Source of the DNA: Leptobrachium leishanense
Lineage: Eukaryota; Chordata; Amphibia; Anura; Megophryidae
Direction: 5' to 3'
DNA length: 64,000 nt
Assembly: GCA_009667805.1 (NCBI GenBank)
Contig: CM019071.1
Span: 45,891,593 to 45,955,592, forward strand
This document shows positions 1 through 10,262 of the stretch, piece by piece. The notes under the pieces were generated by a model, which was given only the letters and a program-made list of their open reading frames with translations, was not told the DNA's origin and did not search any database. Both the position numbers and the translations under genes were made by a program. Every line of letters starts with the position of its first letter. The stretch's first letter is position 1.

Positions 1-40
1 TATAAATACATTGTAATACACCTTATAAAAAACTTACGAA
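1..40. repeat. AT-rich repeat fragment at the window edge
   Basis: Matches 1494-1535 base for base (tataaatacattgtaatac and onward). It is the end of an AT-rich array that continues to the left. Confidence 0.7.
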
Positions 41-437
41 TAGGGATGAGCTGTTCGGTTCGATCAGTTCGGAGTTCGATTCGAACTTTGGTTGTTCGAA
101 AGCTCGCGAACTTCGAACTTTTTGGGTGTGTTCGGTTCGAGTTCCAAAAATAAAAAGAAATTTTGAAAAAAGTATAAAAAATGCTTAAAAAAATACTACA
201 AAATCTAGAAATAAAGAGACTCTTTACTGCAGAATATTATAATCAACGGTTTAATAGATATTGAATTAAAAACTAATGTGTACGTGCAAAGATTCTCACA
301 TCTAAATGACCTGTGTTTTTCAAATGGTAAACACCAGGTGTTTTTTGTCTGGTGTAATGAATTTGACACATTGTATGTAGAATGAAGGTGTGGTGTCTGC
401 TTCTGTTCTGAGTGAGAAGTGTTAATTTCCCTCCTAA

Positions 438-886
438 GGCTGGGGTCAGACGAGCGTAGTGTTCACGTCCGTGATTGCGCCTAAAAGTACGTCCGTGATA
501 GCATGAAAGAAAGTCCATTGGAGCCTGACACATGAAGTACGTCCGCAATGAACTGCGGACGCACAACGGCCGCGGCAAACGGACGCAGGTTAGGCAAGAA
601 CGTAATACTGCTAGAACGGACGTGCGGAGTGCGCCACGTCCACAACGTCTGCATAGCTTTGTGTGTGAGTGATGGAGCATGGTCAGACGGACTGCATTTA
701 TACGTCCAGCATTTTTGACGGACAGAATGTTTTTTCATTGTAATTTATTTTTCCCTCCTACATCCGTCAAAAAATAACTTCAGTGAAAAAACGGACTGTG
801 TGACCACTACTGCGTCATCCGTACTGACGATGTCCGTACTGCACGGACGTACAGTCCGTAGAAATCACGCTCGTCTGACCCCAGCC
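438..886. mobile_element. Harbinger-like MITE A (GGCTGGGGTCAGAC family)
   Basis: Terminal inverted repeats ggctggggtcagacgagcg and its complement, flanked by TAA on both sides (435-437, 887-889). The uninterrupted site ccctcctaaaacttc is visible, reversed, in the related hAT copy at about 18490. A 3-bp TWA duplication is typical of PIF/Harbinger elements. The interior is rich in ACGTCCG motifs and has no coding capacity. Confidence 0.8.
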
Positions 887-1008
887 TAAAACTTCTTCTT
901 TCTAATATGCTGCATTTAACTGCTGTGTGAAAAAATACAAAATTTCCTCATTGCCCGCTTTTAACATCTAAAGCAATGTTATTTTTCACCTCGGGATTAA
1001 ACATTCAC

Positions 1009-1960
1009 AGGGTTATTCAGAGAGCGGTGAAAAGCAGGAGAATAACTGGAGAAGTGAAAATTCTAGGTCAAAATAGCCAAACCAGAAAAATTCTCCCATT
1101 TATCTCACTGTCCAAATCAGCTATTTTGACCTAGACTTTTCCATTCTCCAGTCATTCTCCTGCTTTTCCTGTCAGGGTTATTCAGAGAAAGGTGAAACTC
1201 AGGAGAATGACTGAAGAGAAAATTCTTGGTCAAAATACAAAAAAAATAACACTTTATATAACACAATATAAACATGTCATAAACACATTATAATACACCT
1301 TATAAAAACACACTATAAACGTGTTATAAACACATTATTGAAACATAGTAAACCTTATAATACACATTATAAACACATTGTAAAAATATTATAAAACAGC
1401 TTATAAAACACGTATAATAAACCTTATAAAGCACATTATAAATGTGTTATAAACACATTATAATAACATTATAATAGACCTTATAAAAACACATTATAAA
1501 TACATTGTAATACACCTTATAAAAAACTTACGAATATATACAAAATAGCCAAACCAGAAAAATTCTCCCATTTATCTCACTTTCCAAATCGGCTATTTGG
1601 TCTAGATTGTTCTCTTCTCCTGCCAGTTCTCCTGGCTTTCACCTCTCTCTCTCTCAGGGTTGTTCAGAGAAAGGTGAAAACCAGGAGAAATGGCAGGAAA
1701 AGAGAACAATCTGGACCAAATAGCTGATTTGGAAAGTGAGATAAATGGGAGAATTTTTCTGGTTTGGCTATTTTGACCTAGAATTTTCCATTCTCCAGCT
1801 CTTCACCGCTCTCTGAATAACCCTGACAGGGTTATTCACAGAAAGGTAAAACTCAGGAAAATTCTAGGTCAAAATAGCCAAAATTCTCCCATTTATCTCA
1901 CTTTCCAAATCGGCTATTTGGTCTAGAATTTTCCATTCTCCAGTCATTCTCCTGCTTTTC
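1009..1960. mobile_element. Cluster of CAGGGTTATTCAGAGA MITEs
   Basis: Several head-to-tail and reversed copies of a short element with ends cagggttattcagagagcgg and its complement, each with an inner hairpin around ggtcaaaatagccaaaccag. Borders inside the cluster are blurred. Better-delimited copies at 49908-50089 and 50905-51117 show TA target sites. Confidence 0.7.
1237..1535. repeat. AT-rich degenerate tandem repeat (acattataaacacattata type)
   Basis: Irregular units of about 20-40 bp built from ttataaacacattataata and ccttataaaaa. It splits a CAGGG MITE: the sequence ggtcaaaata before it resumes as caaaatagccaaacc after it. Confidence 0.8.
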
Positions 1961-2204
1961 ACCGCCAAAAAAAATCACTAAACTTTTTCTGCGTGTCCGA
2001 ATATGTCTCCTCTTTTCATACAGACTGCCACCCCAACAGTTAATGAGGTAGAGGGAATGTTTAGATAAGGCTGCAGGAGGCTGTTGTTCTCCAGGCAACC
2101 TGAAATAAGAGTTGGCAGCTGAATGAAATAAGACAGGGAGCCATTCATTCCGTTCTATGGCCAAAGCCACACTTGTGAGGAAGAAGTGATGCAAAGATAC
2201 AACA

Positions 2205-2425
2205 CAAAATATCACACAATGGATGCACCCAGTGACACATATAGAGGAAAATATCACACAATGGATGAACCCAGTGACACATCACACAATGGATGCACCC
2301 AGTGACACATATAGAGGAAAATATCACACAATGGATGCACCCAGCGACACAGAGGGAAATATCACACAATGGATGCACCCAGTGACATGTATAGAGGAAA
2401 ATATCACACAATGGATGCGCCCAGA
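2205..2425. repeat. 42-bp minisatellite
   Basis: Five to six units of aatatcacacaatggatgca / cccagtgacacatatagagg, one of them shortened to 31 bp. It lies in intron 2 of the second CYP2 gene. The open frames on both strands are by-products. Confidence 0.9.
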
Positions 2426-2554
2426 GTATGGAGGACAATATTTTCTAAACATACAAGAGAAAAACAAAGCACATGATATCAGCAACATCAAATAAACACA
2501 ATAAGGATATTACATTTTATGGTGGTTGTGATCCTTATGTAATTTGTGTCTCAC

Positions 2555-2720
2555 CGTGACCTCCGGAGCTCAGCTTGTCAAGTAGCGGCATGTGTCCCCG
2601 AGCGCCAAAAATTTCACCGTGCTCAATTAAGGCAGACTTCACCGTGTCGTAGCCGCAGAGCACCACAATGCGCTCCATACCCATGTATACAGTATATACC
2701 GAGCCATACTTCTCAGCAAA
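2555..2720 (-). CDS. Second CYP2 gene exon 2
   Basis: 166 bp, intact. The first 35 residues are identical to exon 2 of the complete gene (FAEKYGSVYTVYMGMERI and onward). Six differences (D/E, V/I, L/M, M/L, I/L, H/D in complete-gene/this-gene order) all fall in the last third. The flanking intron 2 sequence also aligns with the paralogue. Confidence 0.88.
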
Positions 2721-3929
2721 CTGAAGTAGGAGAATAAAACACCATTTATTATGAAAACACCTGACACTGAAACAATCTGAGGCTCATTTAACCCCATTAA
2801 CCCATTAATCACTGCACTGTCACCAGATTCCATTACTCACTGCATGGTCACTAGATCCCTTTAACCCATTAATCACCTCACTGTCATTAGATCCCTTTAA
2901 CCCATTAATCACCTCACTGTCATTAGATCCCTTTAATCTATTAATCACTTCACTGTCATTAGATCCATTTAACCCATTAATCACCTCAAGTCATTTTATC
3001 TCTTTAACCCATTGATCACTTAGGCTACGGTCAGGCGAACGCATTTTTCACGTGCGTTTAGCCGCACGAAATCACGGCCGTGCTAGCAGCAAATGACGTC
3101 CAATGCCGGGGAACATACGACGAACGGCCGCACGAACGTTCGTTCGTGCAACGCAAGTGGCCAACGAACGCATTTTTTCGAGAACGTCAAACCCCTACTA
3201 CTGACGTACAGAGTGCGCTGCGGCCGCATAGCGGCGTGTGTGCGAGATTAGGAGACGTCAGACGCTGCTAATGTCCGGCCTACATAACGTCCAGACGCAA
3301 AAAGTGTTTTATTGATGATCCGTACAAAATCACGGACGAAAATGCGCATCGTATGACCGCTATCGCGTATTCCGGGAAAAAATACGTACGTTCGTTCGAA
3401 CGCACTTTTTCACGGACAACGTGAAAAATGCGTTCGTCTGACCCTAGCCTTAGCTGGCATTAGATCCCTTGAACCCAGTAATCCCCTCAATATCAGTAGA
3501 TCATTTATCACCTCCCTGTCAGTCAATCTTTTAACTCATTATTCCCCTTGCTGTAATTAGGTCCCTTTAACCCCTTAATCATCTGATTGCCATTAGATCC
3601 CTTTATCTCAAATACTCACCTGGCTGTCATTAGGTACCGTTCACCCATTAATCACCTTGCTGTCATTAAGACCTTTTAACCCATTAATTCCCTCTGTGTC
3701 ATCAGATCCCTTTAGCCCTTTAATCACCTCAATGTCTTTAGGTTCCTTTACTCACCTTAACAAAAGATTTAAAAGCTTCTTTCCTACTAAATTGCAAAAT
3801 GTTCCCCAGAATAGGGAGTGGGGTGGGACCTGGGGGCAACCTCACATTTTTCCTGTTTCGGGTGGTGGCTGCAAGAATGAAAACTGCGCATATTACGAGT
3901 AAGAGGGCTGTAACGCCAAAGAGCTCCAT
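2555..3929 (-). CDS. Second CYP2 gene, 5' part only (exons 1 and 2)
   Basis: Join of 3929-3756 and 2720-2555 encodes the first 113 residues of a CYP2 P450. The exon 1 donor AAG|GTGAGT, exon 2 acceptor and exon 2 donor G|GTGAGA are intact and phases match. It has the signal anchor (ELFGVTALLLVICAVFIL), the LPPGPTPLPILGN hinge, and exon 2 nearly identical to that of the complete gene except at the SRS-1 segment. Exon 3 and later exons are not in the window. Intron 2 of the paralogue is 7.4 kb, so they could lie beyond the left edge. The gene's promoter sits in the left arm of the 3623-5038 palindrome. It is probably functional, but that cannot be shown from this window. Confidence 0.85.
2760..3755. 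repeat. Intron-1 minisatellite of the second CYP2 gene
   Basis: The same 36-bp unit as in the complete gene, with far fewer copies, split by a Harbinger-like MITE (3023-3449). Three units are carried into the palindrome and reappear inverted at 4906-5038. Confidence 0.85.
3023..3449. mobile_element. Harbinger-like MITE B
   Basis: Same family as the copy at 438-886. TSD TTA on both sides (3020-3022, 3450-3452). It is inserted in the intron-1 minisatellite of the second CYP2 gene. 427 bp. Confidence 0.85.
3756..3929 (-). CDS. Second CYP2 gene exon 1
   Basis: 58 codons from ATG to a GTGAGT donor. It is mirrored without coding change by the plus-strand copy at 4732-4905: each left position plus its right partner sums to 8661. 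Confidence 0.88.
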
Positions 3930-3974
3930 GCTGGCGATGCGTCTCGGTGTGTCTGTGTCAGGGTTTGCATTTGT

Positions 3975-3980
3975 TATATA
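3975..3980 (-). promoter_or_regulatory. Putative TATA box of the second CYP2 gene
   Basis: TATATA 46-51 bp upstream of the ATG at 3929, in the same position as in the complete CYP2 gene. A mirror copy serves the plus-strand exon at 4681-4686. Confidence 0.45.
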
Positions 3981-4680
3981 TCTATATGGTGAAGCGACTT
4001 ATCTCACAGTGTTCCTTTGATCAAGAGGTGAATTCAGTTTTTGGATTAATGACTGATGTGATGTTTAACTGTGAAAAACAAATGTATGTATAACCTTCTG
4101 AAAAAGCGCAAACAATGTAACTGAGGAAATGCAGAGAGTGTGTCAGAGGATACTGTACATGAAGGCGTTATCGAGTCACAGGGTCACGTGATGTCCTGCA
4201 AAGCTGGGAAATTCAAAGCATCGTATTTATAGTGTTTTTTGTGTCATTCCTGTATATTTGTTTTCTCTCTCTCTAGTAAGTAGTAATTGATGAAGCAGCA
4301 GGTAATCCAAATAAGGCCTCGATTTAATTCCTATTAAATCGAGGCCTTATTTGGATTACCTGCTGCTTCATCAATTACTACTTACTAGAGAGAGAGAAAA
4401 CAAATATACAGGAATGACACAAAAAACACTATAAATACGATGCTTTGAATTTCCCAGCTTTGCAGGACATCACGTGACCCTGTGACTCGATAACGCCTTC
4501 ATGTACAGTATCCTCTGACACACTCTCTGCATTTCCTCAGTTACATTGTTTGCGCTTTTTCAGAAGGTTATACATACATTTGTTTTTCACAGTTAAACAT
4601 CACATCAGTCATTAATCCAAAAACTGAATTCACCTCTTAAGCAAAGGAACACTGTGAGATAAGTCGCTTCACCATATAGA

Positions 4681-4686
4681 TATATA
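4681..4686 (+). promoter_or_regulatory. Mirror TATA box for the orphan exon 1
   Basis: Palindromic partner of the box at 3975-3980. It lies 46-51 bp upstream of the ATG at 4732. Confidence 0.4.
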
Positions 4687-4731
4687 ACAAATGCAAACCC
4701 TGACACAGACACACCGAGAGGCATCGCCAGC

Positions 4732-4905
4732 ATGGAGCTCTTTGGCGTTACAGCCCTCTTACTCGTAATATGCGCAGTTTTCATTCTTGCAGCCACCACC
4801 CGAAACAGGAAAAATGTGAGGTTGCCCCCAGGTCCCACCCCACTCCCTATTCTGGGGAACATTTTGCAATTTAGTAGGAAAGAAGCTTTTAAATCTTTTG
4901 TTAAG
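4732..4905 (+). pseudogene. Orphan plus-strand copy of CYP2 exon 1
   Basis: Exact mirror of the exon 1 at 3756-3929, with the same 58 codons, the same donor (AAG|GTGAGT) and its own copy of the promoter. No CYP2 exon 2 or later exon can be seen on the plus strand to its right; the next 7.5 kb is repeat sequence. It is best read as a by-product of the inverted duplication. It is not formally disabled, because frame and splice donor are intact, so it could produce a chimeric or non-coding transcript. Confidence 0.75.
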
Positions 4906-5038
4906 GTGAGTAAAGGAACCTAAAGACATTGAGGTGATTAAAGGGCTAAAGGGACCTGATGACACAGAGGGAATTAATGGGTTAAAAAGTCTTAATGACA
5001 GCAAGGTGATTAATGGGTGAACGGTACCTAATGACAGC

Positions 5039-5214
5039 AAATAAGCATTTTCACATGATCGTAATCACATGATTTGTGTACAGTAAATCACCTTTAAAGG
5101 CTTTGAGATTTTTTGTAGATTTTACGTTTTTGTAATGTTTTACAATCGTCTGAAAATCTTATCCAAAAAACTAATCCGAAATTAGTAATCCCCATGTTTC
5201 TTATGCAAACGAGG
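5039..5214. other. No recognisable feature
   Basis: Sequence just outside the right palindrome arm. No exon or repeat is recognised. The matching flank of the left arm is different, so this marks the inversion junction. Confidence 0.5.
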
Positions 5215-5275
5215 TTAGTGTTAGGGTTAATGTTAGGGTTAGTATTAGAGTTAGTGTTAGGGTTACAAAAAATGC
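5215..5275. repeat. Degenerate TTAGGG-like array
   Basis: Irregular gttagggttaatgttagggt units. Confidence 0.7.
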
Positions 5276-5886
5276 TGCCTGCATTGTTACCACGCGCTAC
5301 GGGCCGGGATGCTCGCGGCAGCGCTGATTGCAGCTGTGAGCATTCACTTAAATGGAGTCGTTAGGACTCCATTGAGTTCCCCCCTGCCGGTCACATGACC
5401 AGCCGGATCTCACCTCGCGAGATCCGGCTGGTCGGCATAGTGATACGCAGGGAGAGACTGGGGGGACTTTTCCCCCAGGCTTTCCCTGCTCCCGCTGGAC
5501 GGAGAAGGTGGTCGGAGCCGCGGGACAGGAGGTGAGTATCTGATCTATTTTTTATTTTTTTAGGCTGGTGTTAAAGGATTGTGCAGAAGCGGAATCCATT
5601 AACGCCATGTCCTGGCTGTGGTTAACTTTCCGCTAACCAGAGCCCGGTGTTAATCAGCGCTAGTAGATTGGAATCCTAACACTGATTAACACTTTGCGCT
5701 CACCATGTTAAGTATAGGGAGCACAAAGTACAGTGACCTCGCGCAGAAAAGCACAAGGTACCAAACGCAAACGGGTTACTTAACCCGTTTGCGTTTGGAT
5801 CGTAATATGCGGTAAATACCACAGCAAACGTTAATGCTCTCGCAAGTGAGCGTTAACATTAGCGTCAAGAATGTAATGTGGCCCTT
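5276..5886. mobile_element. MITE fragment, ATTACATTC family
   Basis: Ends with agcgtcaagaatgtaatgtg and shares the cgtttgcgtttgga...gcgttaac core with the element at 20527-21275. The left end is not clear. No coding frame. Confidence 0.5.
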
Positions 5887-6061
5887 AGTGTTTGAGCTAG
5901 TGGTAGTGTTAGGATACGGTTAGTTTTAGGATTAGAGATTTGAGTCATGTTAGGGTTAGTTAGTGCTAGGTTTAGGATTTGAGTTCTTTTTTAAGGTTAG
6001 GATAATTATTAGAGCTAGTTTTAGCGTTAGTTTTAAGGTTGGGATTTAGGTTAGTTTTAGG
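5887..6061. repeat. Degenerate TTAGGG-like array, left part
   Basis: Units such as gttagttttaggattagag. The same type of sequence resumes at 12086 after the L2 LINE, so the LINE appears to have landed inside one array. Confidence 0.65.
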
Positions 6062-6413
6062 ATTATGGTTAATCCGGTGTTGGACTGTGTTACAGCCGGC
6101 ATATTGGCTGTCGCAGATTGGATGACTTCCCGTTTCCTAAGGCTCAACATCTCTAAAACTGAACTTCTCGTCTTCCCTCCCTCTAAAACAAACATTCCTG
6201 CACCCATTTCCCTTCAGGTGAATGAGCCACCATTACTTCTACCTCCCAGGCTCGTTGCCTCGGGGTACTCTTGGTCTCCAATCTATCCTTTACTCCTCAC
6301 ATTCAGTTAGTAACCAAATCCTGCTACTTTCACCTAAAAAACATTTTGCGCGTCTGTCCCTGTCTTAAACAGGATCAGGACTCTGCTAGAATGCTCGTCC
6401 ACGCTCTTATTAT

Positions 6414-8305
6414 TAGGGATGAGCAGAACACCCCTGTGTTCGGTTCGCATTTGAACTCGAACGATTTCAAAAGTTCGAGTTCGAACGAGAACACGAACCG
6501 AACCGAACTCAATGCAAGTCAATGGGACTCAAAAGTTCAATTTTTAGAGTGCTCTCCAAGAGGGCATATATGCAAGATATTTGCCATAAAAGGTGTATGG
6601 GGGTCCGGGTAGTGCCCTGGGAGACAGGAAACAAGGACAAAAAGTAAAAAAAAAACGTTTGTAAAGGAACAGTGAGTTTTCCATGAAATATCGTGCCTAG
6701 GAGGTCCGCATAACCTGCCCGTGAAGTGGCGGATTTGTAGGATGTATAGAAACATTTAAAAAACAAAAAATGACATTTCAAATGACGGTAAATGGTTTTC
6801 CTTTAATCTATTCATAAACAACTGCTTGGGGCGGCAGTCTGTATTAAAAGAGGAGACATTTTAGGACATGCAGAACAAGTTTAGTAATTTTTGGGCTAAA
6901 TTATGGTGAAACTTATACAGGCTTTGGATGAAAGTAACAATAGGTGCTTTACAATTGGGCCTTTAGTGTCGGCAACAGCCCTCTGTGGTATTGTGGAAGA
7001 GTGCAGGGTTGGATCCTGCAGTCCAATATTAAAAAGATATGAATCTGGTAAAGGCGTCAGTGCACCCAAATATTGTGCCTTTGGTGGCAGCAAGTGCCTT
7101 CAGTCCGTAACCCCTTTGTGGTATTGTGGAAGAGTGCAGGGTTGGACCCTGCGGTCAAAAAAATGTAAATTATATGAATCTGGTAATATAGGCGTCAGTG
7201 TCAGTGCACCCAAATATTGTGCCTTTGGTGCCAGCAAGTGCCTTCACACCGTAACCCCTCTGAGGTATTGTGGAAGAGTGCAGTGGTGGAGGACAGGTTT
7301 TGTGAATGCAGAAGAGATCCCCGATCTATTCCGTTACGTCAGCATCAGGGGATTGATAGCTGCTGATCCAGGACTGATTCATTTTTATAAATGTCAGCCG
7401 GTCTATAGAGTCGGTGGACAGATGCACTCTTTTGTCTGTTTCAAAACCTCCAGCGGCACTGAACGTCCTTCCAGAAAGCACGCTGGATGAAGGGCAACCT
7501 AGTAGCTGCATAGCATATTGGCTAAGTTCTGGTCAGTGATCCAATCTCAACACCCAGTGGATCATCTGCTGGAAAGGTATCCAGGTCTGCCCTTGCCCCT
7601 AGGTAGTCCTGCACCATATGGTGAAGACGCTGGCAATGGGTGCCTACATTTGACATCCCTGGGCATCGTGGACTAAAAAAATTGGAAAAGGCATCAGTCA
7701 AGCGGCCCCTTTCACCGCTCTTCCTCTGATCATCCGCAGCCTCAGAAGCACCTGTGTCATCCCAGTTATTTTGTATAAATGACTGACCCCCAAAATACTT
7801 GGTGGCAGTGAGAACACACAGATTACCACAATTCCCAGATATTTTGTAGAAATGACTGACCCCCAAAATTGCTGGTGGCAGTGAGAACACAAAGATTAGA
7901 ACAATTCCCAGATATTTTGTAGAAATGAGACCCCCCCCCAATAGCTGCTGGCAGTGAGAACACACACTAACAATCTCCTCTCAAAAAACACGTGCTGGGG
8001 CTGCAAGGGATGCCTTATATAGTGTGCTGTGGGACTTAGCTCTGTGAGCCCATGATTGGGTAAAATTTGCCCAATCAGGACTCTGAGCCATGATTGACAT
8101 AGTCTTGAACCTGTCTTGCACCTAAACTGTGGTCAGGTGCAGGCTGTAGCCAAGTACAAGCTTCAGGCTAGTGGAAAAGTGCATTGTGGTCCATTGTGGT
8201 GCATTGTGGGCGAACATGCAGTGAACATGCGGAAATGTTCGTAGTTCGCGAACATGCAAACAGGCGATGTTCGAATCGAACTCCGAAAAGAACAGCTTAT
8301 CCCTA
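6414..8305 (+). mobile_element. hAT-type element of the TAGGGATGAGC family, with exact 8-bp TSD
   Basis: Ends tagggatgagcagaacaccc and agaacagcttatcccta, flanked by cttattat (6406-6413 and 8306-8313) inside the L2 frame, which is restored when the element is removed. An 8-bp duplication is the hAT signature. The interior has no transposase. It carries about two units of an approximately 140-bp tandem repeat (7050-7310) and frames with no known relatives. Confidence 0.9.
7050..7310. repeat. About 140-bp tandem repeat inside the hAT element
   Basis: Units begin at about 7053 and 7191 (ggcgtcagtgcacccaaata ... gtattgtggaagagtgcagg). The same unit is present in at least four copies at 63240-64000. 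Confidence 0.8.
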
Positions 8306-9159
8306 CTTATTATCTCTCGCCTTTACTACTGTAACCTCCTTCTCTCTGGCCTTAAGAGATCCCAGATTCTGCAGTCTGTTATGAACGCCTGTGCCCAACT
8401 CATACACCTTACCTCCTGTACCTCTCACACCTCACCTCTCGCACCTCTCATCCCTTTGTCAATCTCTGCACTGGCTTCGGTTTCCTTCAGAATGCAATTC
8501 ATTATATTGGTCACATACAAAGCTCTCCATAACCGCGCCGCTGCCTACATCTCCTCCCTTATTAACAGATACATCCCATCCCGACCACTTCGCTCGGCCA
8601 ATGATCTGATGCTATCAGCTCCTCGTACCCGCACCCCTTACTCCCGCCTTCAGGACTTCTCCTGAGTTGCCCTCTTTCTATGGATCTCCCTCCCACGCAA
8701 TACTAGACTCTCCCCTTTTCTCCAGTCCTTCAAGAAGTCACTGAAAACACATTACTTTAGAGAAGCCTATCGACTCACTCCCTAATCCCCCATTGTTCAT
8801 TTCCTGCTTCTTTTTCCCACACAGCTCACATGCACCCACTACTTGTACTCTATCCACCCTCAACTAACGTGTCACCCCTCTCCTCTTAGATTATTAGATT
8901 GTCTCGAGCAGGGTCTTCTCTCCTACTGTTTTGTGTGCGCAGGGGCGTACCTAGGGGGGCGGCCCGCACCAGGGGGGCACCACCCCCTAGGGTGACACAA
9001 AATTATTATTATTATTTTTTTAACTTTTGCAAAGTATTTCACCAGGAAGGATACATTGATATTTCACTAATTTTCAAGTATATCCTGGGTAGGCAAGGCC
9101 TAACCTCACCACTCACCACTAAAAGGGTTACTCACAGAGCACCAAATAACGCCAACATT

Positions 9160-10262
9160 ATTATTATTATTGTCATCATTTATATAGCGCCAACAGTTTC
9201 CACAGCGCTTTACAATAATTCAAGGGAAGAAGATAAGCGGACATATGATGGAAACAACAGGTGTAGATTGCCCTGCTCATAGGAGTTTACAATCTAGAGG
9301 GATTGGGGTTGAGGAAGACAAGAGGAATTTTACAAGATAGCAGGATCATTAGTTCCAGTGGTATGGGAATGGTGGGGTCATAGAAGCAACTACAATCATG
9401 TGTGAGTTGATCTTATGCAGGGGGATGAGTTGTGTCAGTGATGTGTTACGCTAATCTGAAGAGATGGGTTTTGAGGGATTTCTTGAAAGCCTGAAGATTA
9501 GGGGAGAGTTTGATAGGGCGAGGCAAGTCATTCCACAGGACGGGTGCAGCCCGTGAAAAGTCTTGGAGGTGAGAGTTGGCCGTGCACGTGTAGACAGATA
9601 ACAGGAGGAGATTGCCTGCCGACTGGAGTTGTCTGGATGGGACGTGCTTGCGGAGTAACAAAGACATGTAGGGAGGGGTTGAGTTATTGAGCGATTTGAA
9701 TGTGAGCGGCAGTATTTTAAACTGTATCCTGGAAGGCACAGGAAGCCAATGGAGGGATCGGCAGAGGGGGACGTACGCGAGGTGCGTCTGGTGAGAAAAA
9801 TAAGCCTAGCCCCTGCATTCATTACAGATTGCAAAGGGACAATACAGGAGTTGGGGAGGCCAATAAGGAGCGAGTTGCAGTAGTCAAGTCGTGAAATGAC
9901 AAGTGCATTAACCAGCACCTTCGCAGCATCTTGTGTGAGAAAGGGGCGGACATGGGCATTGTTTTTGAGTTGAAAGTAACAGGATTTGGTCACTGTCTGG
10001 ATGTGGGGAGAGAACGTTAGGTCGGAATCAAAAGTGACACCACGGCAGCGAGCTTGAGGCGTCGGGCTAATGGGTGTTCCATTTACTCGTAGAGAGATAG
10101 GTGGTGTATTGGGTTCTTCTTGGAGGGAGGAATGACGAGAATTTTAGTTTTGGTGAGATTGAGTTTAAGGAAGCGGGAAGCCATCCAATTTGAGATGGCA
10201 GAGAGACAGTCAGTGACTCGATCCAGGAGAGCCGGAGAGAGATCTGGGGAGGAGAGGTAACA
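9160..10262 (-). mobile_element. L2-type LINE 3' fragment, reversed
   Basis: On the minus strand it encodes [57 protein letters not shown] and LKTHLFRLA in broken frames. The 3' tail at the left includes ttatatagcgccaacagttt, a segment I associate with frog LINE copies. Confidence 0.75.

Larger units (their letters stand above)
41..2035 (-). mobile_element. hAT-type non-autonomous element, TAGGGATGAGC family, reversed, with nested MITEs
   Basis: Starts with the terminal repeat tagggatgagctgttcggtt and runs in reverse relative to the copy at 13581-18903. It shares the segments at 241-430 (aactaatgtgtacgtgcaaa) and 1975-2033 (tctgcgtgtccgaatatgtc). It is interrupted by a Harbinger-like MITE (438-886), CAGGG-type MITEs and an AT-rich block (1237-1545). 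The far end is eroded. No coding frame is recognisable. Confidence 0.7.
3623..5038. repeat. Near-perfect 1.4-kb palindrome holding CYP2 exon 1 and promoter
   Basis: Left arm 3623-4328, centre tcct (4329-4332), right arm 4333-5038. The arms pair with no gaps (coordinates sum to 8661 throughout), and by eye I count five mismatches over 706 bp. Each arm holds, from the centre outwards, about 400 bp of upstream sequence, the TATA region, exon 1, its donor and about three units of the intron-1 minisatellite. The two first exons therefore point away from each other. Identity this high implies a very recent event, gene conversion, or an assembly or library artefact. Confidence 0.95.

Noticed and set aside
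6903..7490. 195-codon plus-strand frame
   Set aside because: It lies wholly inside a hAT element and spans its 140-bp tandem repeat. No domain is recognised and it is not kept in the copy at 62679.
9001..9200. tRNA or SINE promoter near the atatagcgccaac segment
   Set aside because: No A or B box arrangement could be seen. The segment behaves as an L2 3' tail.
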